NCBI RefSeq assembly: GCF_001552075.1
Contig: NZ_BCQM01000005.1
Location: 1 to 64,000, forward strand
Length of the DNA: 64,000 nt
Direction of reading: 5' to 3'
DNA from: Arthrobacter luteolus NBRC 107841
GTDB taxonomy: Bacteria; Actinomycetota; Actinomycetes; Actinomycetales; Micrococcaceae
Part shown: positions 51,580-61,006 of the stretch, piece after piece
How the letters are laid out: every line of letters begins with the position of its first letter
Position numbering within the stretch: position 1 is the stretch's first letter
The notes under the pieces: model-generated
Told to the model about the DNA's origin: nothing
Databases searched by the model: none
What the model saw: only the letters and a program-made list of their open reading frames with translations
Program-made: the position numbers and the translations under genes

Positions 51580-52529
51580 TTCTGCTGCCCTTCCGTGGCC
51601 GGCAGGGCATCGGCACCGGGGCTGATCCGCTGCGAGCGGTATTCGACCTCACCGCCGGTCAGCTCCATGTAGGCGTCTTCCAGGGACACCTGCTGCGGGA
51701 TGAGTCCGGTGATGAGGATCCCCCGGGCAAACGCAGCTTCAGCAATGCTGCGGGCGCTGAGTCCGAGGATCTCCAACTCATCCGCTGCCTGCCGGCGCAC
51801 TTCCACGCCCGCCGAGCCGACGGCGGTTGTCAGGGCATCGGCGTCGTCCGTGCGCACCAGGATGCGTTCCTGCTTGCTGCCGGTAAGGACCTCAGCTATC
51901 GGGGCGTCGGCCAGTATGCGGCCGCGGCCAATCACTATCAGGTGGTCGGCCGTAACAGCCATTTCGCTCATGAGGTGGGAGGAGATAAAGACGGTGCGGC
52001 CCTCAGCGGCCAGGCCGCGTACCAGGTAGCGCACCCATTTCACTCCTTCGGGGTCCAGGCCGTTGACCGGTTCATCCAGGATCAGGGTCTGCGGGTCCCC
52101 CAGCAGAGCCGACGCAATGCCGAGCCGCTGGCCCATGCCCAGCGAGAAGCCGCCCACCCGCTTCCTTGCCGCCGGCCCCAGGCCGGTGAGTTCAATGACC
52201 TCCTTGACGCGGGTGGCAGGAATACCCTCGGTGGCGGCCATCGCCCGCAGATGGTTATAGGCAGAGCGCCTGGGGTGGGCTGCCTTGGCCTCCAGGAGGG
52301 AACCCACCTCATGCAGCGGAATCCGGTGCCTGGCATACGGTTTCCCGTTGACCCTCACGCTCCCGGCGGTGGGATGGTCCAGTCCGACGATCAGCCTCAT
52401 GGTGGTCGATTTCCCTGCACCGTTGGGTCCAAGAAACCCGGTCACCTGTCCTGGCTGGACCGAAAAGGTGATGCCGTCGACGGCGGTCTTGCCGCCAAAG
52501 CGCTTGGTGAGTTCGGCTGCCTCGATCAT
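51576..52529 (-). CDS. ABC exporter ATPase (BcrA-like), copy B
   Basis: A 317-residue ATPase with GPNGAGKST, FSLGMGQRLG, LILDEPVNGLDPEGV and HLMSEM, the same set as the copy at 49.6 kb. The N-terminus MIEAAELTKRFGGKTAVDG aligns without gap to MIEATGLSKRYGSKTAVDN. It lies 28 bp downstream of the DrrB-like gene, so genes from 54.4 kb down to 50.7 kb may form one transcript. Confidence 0.9.
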   Translation of the reverse strand: MIEAAELTKRFGGKTAVDGITFSVQPGQVTGFLGPNGAGKSTTMRLIVGLDHPTAGSVRVNGKPYARHRIPLHEVGSLLEAKAAHPRRSAYNHLRAMAATEGIPATRVKEVIELTGLGPAARKRVGGFSLGMGQRLGIASALLGDPQTLILDEPVNGLDPEGVKWVRYLVRGLAAEGRTVFISSHLMSEMAVTADHLIVIGRGRILADAPIAEVLTGSKQERILVRTDDADALTTAVGSAGVEVRRQAADELEILGLSARSIAEAAFARGILITGLIPQQVSLEDAYMELTGGEVEYRSQRISPGADALPATEGQQK

Positions 52530-52557
52530 GCTGTGTCCTTCCGTCCGGGGTCGGGTC

Positions 52558-53400
52558 CTAGCGGGAGCTCACGGCCTCAAACTTCCGCACGGCAAGCGGC
52601 ACGAACGCCACGAGCATGATCGCAGAGCCGATGAGCACCGTGGTGATCGGATTCTGCATGGGCCAGGTATCCGGAACCGGCGTGGATCCGAGGTTGCCGA
52701 AGAGCTGCCGCACGGCCTGGACCAGGGCCGAGACGGGATTCCAGTCGGCGATGGTCCGCAGCGGTTCCGGCAGGGTGGAGCTCTGCACAAAGGCATTCGA
52801 AATGAAGGTGATCGGGAACAGGATGATGAAGGACGCGTTGTTGATCGCTTCCGGAGACCGCACGGACATTCCCAGCAGTGCCATCACCCAGCTGAACGAG
52901 TAGGAGAAAAGCAGCAGCAGTCCAACGCCGCCGAGGAAACTCCAAAAATCGGTGTTGACGCGCCAGCCGACCAGCAGGCCCGTCCCCATCATGATCACCA
53001 TCGAGATGCTGTTCAGCACCAGGTCCGAATTCGTCCGGCCGATCAGCACGGCCGAGGGACTCATCGGGAGCGTGCGGAAGCGGTCGATGATCCCTTCCTT
53101 CAGGTCCTGAGCCATGGCCGAGCCGGAGAAGGTGGAGCCGAACACCACGGTCTGCGCGAAGATTCCGGCCATCAGGTACTGCGTGTAGTCGGTCCCCGCC
53201 ACTTGGATGGAACCGCCGTAAACCTGGCTGAACAGCAGCACGAACATGATCGGCTGCAGGACGGCGAACACCACCATGTCCGGCGTCCGGCGGATCTTGA
53301 TCAGATTCCGTTTGGTCACCGTCCAGCCGTCGGAGGCCCAGCTGCCGGCGGTGGCGCCCTGGCTCGGCTGGAACGTGAGTGTCTGCGCTGCGGTGCTCAT
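52558..53400 (-). CDS. DrrB-like ABC-2 exporter permease
   Basis: A 280-residue permease of the daunorubicin-resistance DrrB group: N-terminal TVTKRNLIKIRRTPDMVVFA, then LQPIMFVLLFSQVYGG, and the conserved DLKEGIIDRFRTLPMSPSAVL loop. Six helices are predicted. It overlaps the DrrA-like ATPase by 4 bp. Such pairs export hydrophobic drugs or lipids; many serve non-antibiotic roles. Confidence 0.9.
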   Translation of the reverse strand: MSTAAQTLTFQPSQGATAGSWASDGWTVTKRNLIKIRRTPDMVVFAVLQPIMFVLLFSQVYGGSIQVAGTDYTQYLMAGIFAQTVVFGSTFSGSAMAQDLKEGIIDRFRTLPMSPSAVLIGRTNSDLVLNSISMVIMMGTGLLVGWRVNTDFWSFLGGVGLLLLFSYSFSWVMALLGMSVRSPEAINNASFIILFPITFISNAFVQSSTLPEPLRTIADWNPVSALVQAVRQLFGNLGSTPVPDTWPMQNPITTVLIGSAIMLVAFVPLAVRKFEAVSSR

Positions 53401-54443
53401 CGTGAGGCCTTCGCTTTCCCGGCGTCGTCCTTCTCCTCTTCGGCCACATGCCCGGTGAGCTTGAGGAAAACGTCATCCAAGGTGGGGCGCCGGATCCCGG
53501 CGTCGTGCAGTTCGATTCCCGCGGACTCAAGGTCGCGCAGGACCTGCTGGAGCGCCGACGGACCCTCGGTGACCGCTACTTCGAGGGTCCGGCCGTCGGT
53601 GGCGGTCTGCACTTCGCCGTTCCCGTACCGGGCCAGGACTTCCCTGGCCACACCGGCGTCGAATCCTTCCACCAGCGCCACGGCCACCCGGTGCCCGCCG
53701 ATCCGGGCCTTGAGCTGGTCGGAGGTGCCTTCCGCGATGACCTTGCCGCCGTCGATGACGGCCACGGTGTCCGCGAGCTGGTCAGCTTCCTCCAGGTACT
53801 GGGTGGTGAGCAGGAGCGTGGTCCCCCCGGCGACCAGGGATTTGATGACATCCCAGAGCGCCAGCCGGCTGCGCGGATCAAGGCCGGTGGTCGGTTCGTC
53901 CAGGAACAGGACGCGGGGCTCGTTCACCAGGGCGCCAGCCAGGTCCAGCCGGCGGCGCATACCTCCGGAATATCCTTTGACGGGCCGGTTGCCGGCGTCG
54001 GAGAGTTCGAACTGGTCAATGAGCTCGGCTGCCCGGGCCCGAGCCTTCTGGGTCGGCAGGTGGTAGAGCTTGCCCACCATCCGCAGGTTCTCGATGCCGG
54101 TGAGGTTCTCGTCCACGGCAGCGTACTGGCCGGAGACACCGATGATCCTGCGGACCTCCTTGGGACGCGATGCGACGTCGATCCCGTCAATGGAGGCGGT
54201 TCCGGCGTTGGGCTGGATCAGGGTTGTCAGCACCTTGACCGCTGTTGTCTTGCCGGCGCCGTTGGGGCCCAGGAGGGCGGTGACGGTGCCTTGGGGAACT
54301 CCGATATCGAGTCCGTCGAGGGCGTGCACCGGCCCCGACTTGGATTTATAGATCTTGGTCAGCCCGCGGGCCTGGATCAGCGGATCCCGCCGGCCCTCGG
54401 AAACCGGGCGTTCCGGACGTGGGGGGTTTTGGGGAAAAGACAT
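53397..54443 (-). CDS. DrrA-like ABC exporter ATPase
   Basis: A 348-residue ATPase: Walker A GPNGAGKTT, signature YSGGMRRRLDLAGALV, Walker B VLFLDEPTTGLDPRSR and LTTQYLEEADQLAD, the DrrA hallmark. The C-terminal extension contains PTLDDVFLKLTG, also DrrA-typical and important for assembly with DrrB. First gene of the exporter cluster that runs to 48.7 kb. Confidence 0.92.
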   Translation of the reverse strand: MSFPQNPPRPERPVSEGRRDPLIQARGLTKIYKSKSGPVHALDGLDIGVPQGTVTALLGPNGAGKTTAVKVLTTLIQPNAGTASIDGIDVASRPKEVRRIIGVSGQYAAVDENLTGIENLRMVGKLYHLPTQKARARAAELIDQFELSDAGNRPVKGYSGGMRRRLDLAGALVNEPRVLFLDEPTTGLDPRSRLALWDVIKSLVAGGTTLLLTTQYLEEADQLADTVAVIDGGKVIAEGTSDQLKARIGGHRVAVALVEGFDAGVAREVLARYGNGEVQTATDGRTLEVAVTEGPSALQQVLRDLESAGIELHDAGIRRPTLDDVFLKLTGHVAEEEKDDAGKAKASR

Positions 54444-54544
54444 GCGAACAGGGTAGGACTGCGCCGCAACAGCTGAAAAGGCCCATTCCGGACAGGTTTG
54501 GTCCGCAAGTACCCATTCCCCGGGAAGTTGTCCGAATTTGCCCG

Positions 54545-55744
54545 TTACGCGGCAGGATCCTGGGCGGTCTGCGTGCTCTTGCGGCGCTCGGCAGCGGCGG
54601 GGGCGAAGATGATCGAGAGCAGGATCGCGGCACCGACCACCAGCAGGGCATTGCGCAGGCCCCAGAGTTCGCCGAGGAAACCCAGCACCGGCGGACCGAC
54701 GAAGAAGGCGGTATAGCCCAGGGTGGAGACCACCGAGACCCGTCCGGCGGCAAGCGCGGGGTCATCCCCGGCCGCCGACATACCCATGGGGAAGCCCAGG
54801 GCGGCTCCGATCCCCCAGAGGATGACGCCGATGCCCGCCAGCCACAGGTTGGGCGCGGCCACGAACAGGACCAGTCCCACCAGTGAGGCGCTCATGCACA
54901 GGCGCAGCGCCCGTACCCGGCCCATCCGGTCGATCAGACGGGCGCCAAACCAGCGGGTGGCAGTCATGGCGGCAACGAAAACACCGAACATCACCGCGCC
55001 CGCGGTTTCCGAGGCGTGCAGCCCATCCACCGTGGCCTTGGCCACCCAGTCGTTGGCGGCGCCTTCCGTCAGTGCGGCCCCCAGGACGACGACGCCGATC
55101 AGCAGCGTGCGCCCTTCCTTCCACGCAGCGAAGCCGGACGGTCTGGCCACAGGTTCACCGTGTTCCGGCACCGGTGCGTCCGGCAGGAAGGCCCGGGGAA
55201 CCAGGATCACCAGGACGACGGCGATCACCACGATTCCGATCAGGTGCAGGGACAGGCTCACGCCGGCGGCGGACAGCACCGCACCAATCATCGCCCCAAC
55301 AAACGCGCCGCCGCTGAACGCCGCATGGAACTGCGGCATGACCGTCCGGTTCAGCCGGTGCTCAACCTCGGTCCCCTCGAGGTTCATGGCGACATCCCAG
55401 AGGCCGATCCCGGCTCCGAAGATCAGCAGCCCGCCGGCGGTCAGCGGGATGGAGGTCCAGGCCAGGCCAGCGGCAATCACCAGGGCGGCGAAAGACGCCA
55501 GCAGTCCTCCCAGCCGAACGGCGTTGGCCGTGCCGACCCGCTGGGCCACTGCCCCGGACAGGGGCAGGGAGGAGACCGATCCGACAGCAGAGAAGAGCAG
55601 CAGCACGCCGACGCCCGCGGAGCCGATCCCCAGCGATTCAGCGGCAGCGGGAATCCGCGCTGCCCAGCTGGCGAAAATCATGCCGTTCAGTCCGAAGATG
55701 GCGAAAACGGCCAGTAGTGCCCGATCCAGTGATTTGGTTTGCAC
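54545..55744 (-). CDS. MFS transporter (YbjJ/fucose-permease-like)
   Basis: About 399 residues with 12 helices. FAIFGLNGMIFASWAARIPAAAE is typical of the YbjJ-like MFS branch; GAGIGLWDVAMNLEGTEVE and MPQFHAAFSGGAFVGAMIG are further family blocks. Substrate unknown. The GTG at 55742-55744 is chosen because codons further upstream in the frame lack homology. It is flanked by genes of the same direction with gaps over 50 bp. Confidence 0.87.
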   Translation of the reverse strand: MQTKSLDRALLAVFAIFGLNGMIFASWAARIPAAAESLGIGSAGVGVLLLFSAVGSVSSLPLSGAVAQRVGTANAVRLGGLLASFAALVIAAGLAWTSIPLTAGGLLIFGAGIGLWDVAMNLEGTEVEHRLNRTVMPQFHAAFSGGAFVGAMIGAVLSAAGVSLSLHLIGIVVIAVVLVILVPRAFLPDAPVPEHGEPVARPSGFAAWKEGRTLLIGVVVLGAALTEGAANDWVAKATVDGLHASETAGAVMFGVFVAAMTATRWFGARLIDRMGRVRALRLCMSASLVGLVLFVAAPNLWLAGIGVILWGIGAALGFPMGMSAAGDDPALAAGRVSVVSTLGYTAFFVGPPVLGFLGELWGLRNALLVVGAAILLSIIFAPAAAERRKSTQTAQDPAA

Positions 55745-55799
55745 GTGCCCATTCTCGGACACGGGTGCCACCCATGGGAAATTCCTGTGGCGGCAGGGC

Positions 55800-57482
55800 T
55801 TACCGGGCCCGCTGGACCCGCTTCTCATCCCAGACCGGCTCATCGGATTCGTAGACCCTGCCGTCGGATCCGAAGACCAGGAACCGGTCGAAACTGCGGG
55901 CAAACCAGCGGTCGTGCGTTACCGCCAGGACCGTTCCTTCAAAGGCGTCAATGGCTTTCTCAAGCGCCTCGGCAGAGTGCAGGTCCAGGTTGTCGGTGGG
56001 CTCATCCAGCAGCAGCAGCGTAGCTCCGGAGAGTTCCAGCAGCAGGATCTGCAGCCGCGCCTGCTGCCCTCCGGAGAGTGAGTCGTACTTCTGCTCGCCC
56101 TGCGAAGCCAGGCCGTAGCGGTCCAGGGCGCCGGCCGCGGCTTCCCGTCCCAGCCCGGACCGGTGGTCGTCACCGCGGTGCAGGATGTCCAGAAGGGTTT
56201 TACCCAGCAGGTCCTGGCGCATCATGGTCTGGGCAAAGAACCCGGGCCGGATCCGCGCGCCGAGCTTTACCGATCCCTCATGCGGGACGGGCGCGATTTC
56301 CACCTCGGAGACAGGTTCGTGTTCCTTATCCGGGTCGCTGCCGCCCAGGGCCAGCAGCCGCAGGAAGTGTGACTTTCCGGAACCGTTGGAGCCCAGGACT
56401 CCCACCCGGTCGCCGAACCAGATCTCGGTGCTGAACGGTTTCATCAGACCGGTGAGCTCAAGCTTCTGCGCCACCACCGCCCGTTTGGCGGTCCGGCCGC
56501 CGCGCAGCCGCATCTGCACATTCTGTTCAATCGGAAGCGCTTCGGGCGGACCGGCCTCCAAGAACTTCGCCAGCCGGGTCTGGGCCGCGTGGTACCGGTT
56601 GGCCATGTCGGAGCGGAAGGCCGCTTTGTTCTTGTACATGTTGACGAGTTCCTTGAGCTTGACGTGCTCCTCGTCCCAGCGCCGGCGCAGCTCCTCGAAC
56701 CGGGCGTTCCGGTCCTCACGGGCCTGGACGTAGCTTTCGAACCCGCCGCCGTGAATCCAGGCCGAGGCTCCGTTGATCCCCGGCTCCAGGGTGACGATCC
56801 GGGTAGCGGCATTGGCCAGCAGTTCCCGGTCGTGGCTGACGAACAATACCGATTTCTTCGATTCGGCCAGTTTCGCTTCGAGCCAGCGCTTGCCCGGGAC
56901 GTCCAGGTAGTTGTCCGGTTCGTCCAGCAGCAGCAGCTGGTCCGGGCCGGAGAACAGCGCTTCCAGGACCAGCCGTTTCTGCTCGCCGCCGGAGAGCGTG
57001 CTGGCCTTGCGGTACTGCGCCCGGTCAAACGGCATCCCCAGGGATGCCATGGTCACCTCGTCCCACACGGTTTCCTGCTCGTACCCGCCCACGTCTCCCC
57101 AGTCCGCGACCGCCTGCGCATAACGCATCTGGGTGGGTTCGTCGTCGTTCTCCATCATGGCCAGTTCCGCGTCGTCCACCGCCCGGGCAGCCGCAGCCAG
57201 CACCGGCGGGGCAGCAGACACAAGCAGGTCCCGGACGGTGCTGCCGTCACGGACCTGGCCGACGAACTGGCGCATGATGCCCATGTTCCCGGAGCGTGAG
57301 ACGGTGCCTTCGTCGGGCTTGACCTCGTCCGAGATGATCCGCAGCAGGGTCGTTTTGCCGGTGCCGTTCGGACCGATCAATGCCGTCTTATGGCCGTCAC
57401 CGACCTTGAAGCTGACACCACTGAGCAGCTGCCGTCCGTCGGAGAGGAAGTAGTCAATGTTGGATACGTCGAGATGAGCCAC
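55800..57482 (-). CDS. ABC-F family ATPase (Uup-like)
   Basis: A soluble double ABC protein of 560 residues. First cassette: GPNGTGKTT, LSGGEQKRLVLEALF and LLLDEPDNYLDVPG. Second cassette: GSNGSGKSHF, LSGGQQARLQILLLEL and LLLDEPTDNLDLHS. The linker region (RNARFEELRRRWDEEHVKLKE) is helical and charged, as the tRNA-facing P-site motif of ABC-F factors. Walker B contexts deviate from the usual DEPTNHLD in both halves. It likely acts on the ribosome; an exporter role is excluded by the lack of membrane segments. Confidence 0.9.
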   Translation of the reverse strand: MAHLDVSNIDYFLSDGRQLLSGVSFKVGDGHKTALIGPNGTGKTTLLRIISDEVKPDEGTVSRSGNMGIMRQFVGQVRDGSTVRDLLVSAAPPVLAAAARAVDDAELAMMENDDEPTQMRYAQAVADWGDVGGYEQETVWDEVTMASLGMPFDRAQYRKASTLSGGEQKRLVLEALFSGPDQLLLLDEPDNYLDVPGKRWLEAKLAESKKSVLFVSHDRELLANAATRIVTLEPGINGASAWIHGGGFESYVQAREDRNARFEELRRRWDEEHVKLKELVNMYKNKAAFRSDMANRYHAAQTRLAKFLEAGPPEALPIEQNVQMRLRGGRTAKRAVVAQKLELTGLMKPFSTEIWFGDRVGVLGSNGSGKSHFLRLLALGGSDPDKEHEPVSEVEIAPVPHEGSVKLGARIRPGFFAQTMMRQDLLGKTLLDILHRGDDHRSGLGREAAAGALDRYGLASQGEQKYDSLSGGQQARLQILLLELSGATLLLLDEPTDNLDLHSAEALEKAIDAFEGTVLAVTHDRWFARSFDRFLVFGSDGRVYESDEPVWDEKRVQRAR

Positions 57483-57583
57483 GCATCCATCCTCCCATCC
57501 GGCGGGCTGGCTCCGGCCAGCGTGACGGCGGCGCCGGGCGGGGCATAGGATTGCTGTCCCGTTCCCAACCGAAAGCAGGAGAG

Positions 57584-57904
57584 ATGATCTTCATTGTCGT
57601 TAAGTTCAAGGTCAAGCCGGAGTGGAATGACCGGTGGCCGGAACTCACCGCCAATTTCACTGCTGCCACCCGGTCCGAACCCGGGAACCTGTGGTTCGAC
57701 TGGTCCCGCAGCCTGGAGGATCCGAACGAGTATGTCCTGGTGGAGGCGTTTAAGGACGACGCCGCAGCAGCCCACGTGAACAGCAGCCACTTCCAGCAGG
57801 CCATGAAGGATATGGTCCAGGCCCTGGAGGAAACCCCGCAGATCATCAACACGGTCATCGAGGGCGAGGACTGGTCCCGGATGGGCGAACTCACCGTCGA
57901 TTAG
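57584..57904 (+). CDS. ABM-domain putative quinol monooxygenase
   Basis: A 106-residue ferredoxin-like protein of the antibiotic-biosynthesis-monooxygenase family: IFIVVKFKVKPEWNDRW, then EPGNLWFDWSRSLEDPNEYVLVEAFKDDAAAAHVNSSHF. The family acts on quinones or polycyclic aromatics without cofactor, though many members are of unknown role. AGGAG precedes the ATG closely. It is divergent from the ABC-F gene. Confidence 0.85.
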   Translation: MIFIVVKFKVKPEWNDRWPELTANFTAATRSEPGNLWFDWSRSLEDPNEYVLVEAFKDDAAAAHVNSSHFQQAMKDMVQALEETPQIINTVIEGEDWSRMGELTVD

Positions 57905-57991
57905 GGCTCTCGGGCAAGGCACCAGCCCGCCTGGGCGGCCAGCGGAAAACTCTCAGCCGGCTGCCCCGGCGGGTGGGAACATCCGGAGGGT

Positions 57992-58267
57992 TTACTCCTC
58001 CGGCGTGTATCCCGCCCGCTCCAGCATTTCCCGCAGGTCCACCACGGTCTGTTCATCGATGTCCTTGCCCCGCGGCGGGGTGAGGACATCGGTGCGGCCC
58101 GCCAGGGTGACCTCGTACTTGCCGTTATGTTCCCGGGTGGTGTCAGCGACCGCCTCAAGCAGGGAACGCACCCGTTTCCACTCGATGTTGTGGGATACGG
58201 GGTGGCGCAGGATCTGGTTCAGCGTGTCCCGGTGATGGTTGTTCAGATGCTCCGGTGTTTCCGTCAT
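57992..58267 (-). CDS. Small conserved protein, HicA-like in outline
   Basis: 91 residues without a characterised family that I can name with certainty. The segment LRHPVSHNIEWKRVRSLLEA, followed by GKYEVTLAGRTDVLTPP, recalls the dsRBD-like fold and conserved histidine of HicA toxins, and this protein type is widespread in actinobacteria. No antitoxin gene adjoins, so a toxin role is not supported. The ATG at 58265-58267 has GGAGG upstream and is preferred to the codon 27 bp upstream. Confidence 0.7.
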   Translation of the reverse strand: MTETPEHLNNHHRDTLNQILRHPVSHNIEWKRVRSLLEAVADTTREHNGKYEVTLAGRTDVLTPPRGKDIDEQTVVDLREMLERAGYTPEE

Positions 58268-58317
58268 GGCAACCTCCTTCCTCAAGTTCGCCACGCGCCG
58301 GGCGGCAGTGCAAGGGG

Positions 58318-59400
58318 CTAAGGCCGGAAGTCGAGCTTCACCGAGTCCCCGGCCAGCTCGAGCTCCGAGCTGAAGGGAATATTCACCAGGTCGGACCGGG
58401 TCTCCCAGCGCCCGTCTCCGGCGGCGTCCTCCTGGTACGTCACCCGGGCTTTACCGCCGGTGGCGTAGACGGACAGGCCGGATGCCGGTGAGCCCATGAT
58501 CCGGTAAACGGGGGCCTTCTCCGCCGTCCACTCCACGGCACGGTGGCCTGCGGTGCCGCCGCCGGACGTGTAGGCCGAATTCGGGCAGGCCGCCGGAGCT
58601 GTCTCGGCCCGGTGCAGGCAGTCCTGAAGGTAGGCGTCTGCCTGGGCCTGCACCTCGGCAGCAAGTTCCGGCGTCACGGCCGCAACCAGGCGGACCGGCC
58701 CGGGATCCCCGGCCATACCGGGTTCCACCAGGACAGTATGCGGGCTTCCGTAGGTGAGAAAGCGGCTGTCGGGGCCCTGGAGCCGGTAGCGTCCCGGGAG
58801 CAGCCTCACCTCGACCGTGCCGGCGCCGGGCTGCGGCAGCTGGACGTCCCGCCCGTTGATCCTGACCGCCCCGGCTCCCTCCGGGACCGTTACCGCCACC
58901 GTCCGCGCTGCAGTGTGCTGCAGCTGCCAGCCGGTGAAGACCAGCAACCGCTGTCCGTCGTCACTGAGCTCAAAATCCACCGTGGAGCGGCCGCCGTTCT
59001 GCTCAATCTCAGCGCGGACCACCGCTTCGCTGCCGTTGATTTCTTCGCCGAACACTTCATACCCGGTAATCCGGTTCTCCGCCGCGGCGTAGATGCCCTC
59101 GTCCGCCGGAGTCAGGGCTTCCGACGGCGGCAGCAGCTCGATGGCCGCAGCCTGGTCGCCCGAGGCCAGGGCAGCCAGATACGCCTTCACCTGGGCCTGC
59201 GGGCTGAAAACATCGTGGCTGAGGAAACGGAACCCGATGATCCCAGCAGCTGCCAGCAGCACCACCCCCGCAGCGGTCAGCACGACGGCGGCATTCCGGC
59301 CAGCGCGGCGGGCCCGCCGGCGGCTGCGCGGCCGAAGGCCGGTGGCGGGTGTTCCATCACCGGGGCGGCTCCGCGGGCGCTCTGGTGTTGAAACGGTCAT
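58318..59400 (-). CDS. Membrane-anchored extracytoplasmic protein of unknown function
   Basis: A 360-residue protein with a basic cytoplasmic N-terminus (RSRRRARRAGR), a single helix at about 38-60 and a long extracytoplasmic domain. The latter starts with a DUF4878-like turn, VKAYLAALASGDQAAAIELL, and contains a two-cysteine pair (CLHRAETAPAAC). Pro/Gly-rich beta strands follow. Function unknown. It may be a wall- or envelope-associated factor, as judged by the neighbouring glycosyltransferase and FemX genes. Confidence 0.7.
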   Translation of the reverse strand: MTVSTPERPRSRPGDGTPATGLRPRSRRRARRAGRNAAVVLTAAGVVLLAAAGIIGFRFLSHDVFSPQAQVKAYLAALASGDQAAAIELLPPSEALTPADEGIYAAAENRITGYEVFGEEINGSEAVVRAEIEQNGGRSTVDFELSDDGQRLLVFTGWQLQHTAARTVAVTVPEGAGAVRINGRDVQLPQPGAGTVEVRLLPGRYRLQGPDSRFLTYGSPHTVLVEPGMAGDPGPVRLVAAVTPELAAEVQAQADAYLQDCLHRAETAPAACPNSAYTSGGGTAGHRAVEWTAEKAPVYRIMGSPASGLSVYATGGKARVTYQEDAAGDGRWETRSDLVNIPFSSELELAGDSVKLDFRP

Positions 59401-59525
59401 CGGCTGGTCCCCCGGTCAAGCTCTGGCTGCCGTCCCAGGCAGCGGCGGCACCTTTCAAGATACAGCCTGTGGACACCGGAATCCCCGCAGGCCCGTCCCC
59501 GGCGCTTCGCCGTGCCGGAGTGTGC

Positions 59526-59558
59526 GCCGGCCTGACGGCAGGCCCCGTCAGGGCCGGC
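59526..59558 (-). terminator. Stem-loop after the desaturase-like gene
   Basis: GCCGGCCTGACGG pairs with CCGTCAGGGCCGGC (one bulged G), directly after the stop codon of the desaturase-like gene at 59561. No T tract. It probably ends the three-gene transcript from 63.5 kb. Confidence 0.6.
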
Positions 59559-59560
59559 CG

Positions 59561-61006
59561 TCAACGGGCAGGAGCAAGGTCCGGAACGGGCAGGTCAAAA
59601 ACCTGCCGCAGGGCCAGCGCGGCCGCATGGTAACCGCCCATTCCGTGGACGCCGGGTCCCGGCGGAGTGGACGCGGAGCACAGATACACCCCGGGCACCG
59701 GCGTGCCCCAGGGTGCCCGGGACGCCACGGGCCGCCGGATCATCTGCGGCAGCGTCACCGCGCCAGCCCCGAAGTCCCCGCCCACATAGTTCTCGTTATA
59801 CGCGGCGAGTCCGGCCGCCGTCGTCGCCTGCGAGTCCACGATGAGGTCCCGGAATCCCGGTGCGAACCGCTCGATCTGGGCAGTAACCGCCGCGGTCATG
59901 TCCCGCTCGGAACCCGCCGGCACATGGCAGTAGGACCAGAGGACATGCCGGCCCTCCGGTGCGCGCGAGGCGTCGAAGCTGCTGGGCTGGGAAAGCAGTA
60001 CGTACGGGCGTTCCGGATGCCGGCCGGCGGCTACCTCCGCCTCGGACACCGCCGTCTCGGCGCGGGTTCCGCCCAGGTGCACGGTTCCGGCGGCGGCCAC
60101 TTCCGGATTGGACCAGGGCACCGGTCCGGAGAGGATGTAATCGACTTTGCAGGCGGCGTTGCCGTAGCGGAAGTTCTCCAGCCGGTGCGCATACCGGGGC
60201 GGCAGCCGGTCCCCGGCGAGGCGCAGCAGCCCCGCCGGTGAGGTGTCCAGGATGACTGCGCGGGATCCGGCAACCTCGGCAAGCGAGTTCACCCGGTGCC
60301 CGGTTTCCAGGTCTCCCCCGTGCTCCCGCAGGTCCGCCACCAGGGCGTCGGAGATCGCCTGCGATCCGCCTTCCGGGATGGGCCAGCCCACGGTGTGGGC
60401 CAGCAGTGCCAGGAGCAGGCCGCCTCCGGCGGACGGAAGGGACGGAAGCCGGCCCACGGGATGGGCCATCACGCCGGTCAGCAGTGCCGGGGCAGCGTCG
60501 CCGGAAAAGCGGCGGTTCCAGGCCGGGCTTCCCTGTTCCAGGGCTGCCAGGCCGAACCGCAGGGCAGCGGCAGGATTCCGCGGCAGGCTCAGCAGCGGAT
60601 TCATCAACAGTGCGGTGATGTCTTCCGAATGCCGGACCAGGGGGCGCATCAGTTCACCAAATGCCTGCCCGTCCGGTCCCAGGCCCAGGATGGTGCGCTC
60701 CAGGCTGCGGTAGGCGACGGCGGCGCGGCCGCCGTCGAGCGGCTGCGCGTAGGACGCCTCCGGAATGGTGAGCCGGATCCGCTCCGCCAGGCCGAAAGCG
60801 CGGAAGAACGGTGCCGCCAGCGCCATGGGGTGGACGGCCGAGCAGACGTCGTGGAAGTGTCCGGGGCGGATCAGTTCCTGGGTGCGGGTGCCCCCGCCCG
60901 CGGTGGGCGCCGTGTCCAGGACCTGCACGGAAAGTCCGGCGCGGGCCATGGTCACAGCTGCGGCCAGGCCGTTCGGCCCGGATCCCACCACTGTCACATC
61001 AGTCAC
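59561..61006 (-). CDS. Phytoene-desaturase-like FAD oxidoreductase
   Basis: A 481-residue FAD amine-oxidase-type protein. The N-terminal dinucleotide motif is VVGSGPNGLAAAVTMARAG. The C-terminal flavin motif reads GVYLCSASTPPGPGVHGMGGYHAA, cited here in pieces: CSASTPPGPGVHG and MGGYHAA. This layout is that of CrtI-related oxidoreductases (NAD(P)/FAD-dependent), of which most bacterial members are uncharacterised; there are no carotenoid genes nearby. It overlaps the FemX-like gene by 8 bp and is last in the operon. Confidence 0.87.
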   Translation of the reverse strand: MTDVTVVGSGPNGLAAAVTMARAGLSVQVLDTAPTAGGGTRTQELIRPGHFHDVCSAVHPMALAAPFFRAFGLAERIRLTIPEASYAQPLDGGRAAVAYRSLERTILGLGPDGQAFGELMRPLVRHSEDITALLMNPLLSLPRNPAAALRFGLAALEQGSPAWNRRFSGDAAPALLTGVMAHPVGRLPSLPSAGGGLLLALLAHTVGWPIPEGGSQAISDALVADLREHGGDLETGHRVNSLAEVAGSRAVILDTSPAGLLRLAGDRLPPRYAHRLENFRYGNAACKVDYILSGPVPWSNPEVAAAGTVHLGGTRAETAVSEAEVAAGRHPERPYVLLSQPSSFDASRAPEGRHVLWSYCHVPAGSERDMTAAVTAQIERFAPGFRDLIVDSQATTAAGLAAYNENYVGGDFGAGAVTLPQMIRRPVASRAPWGTPVPGVYLCSASTPPGPGVHGMGGYHAAALALRQVFDLPVPDLAPAR

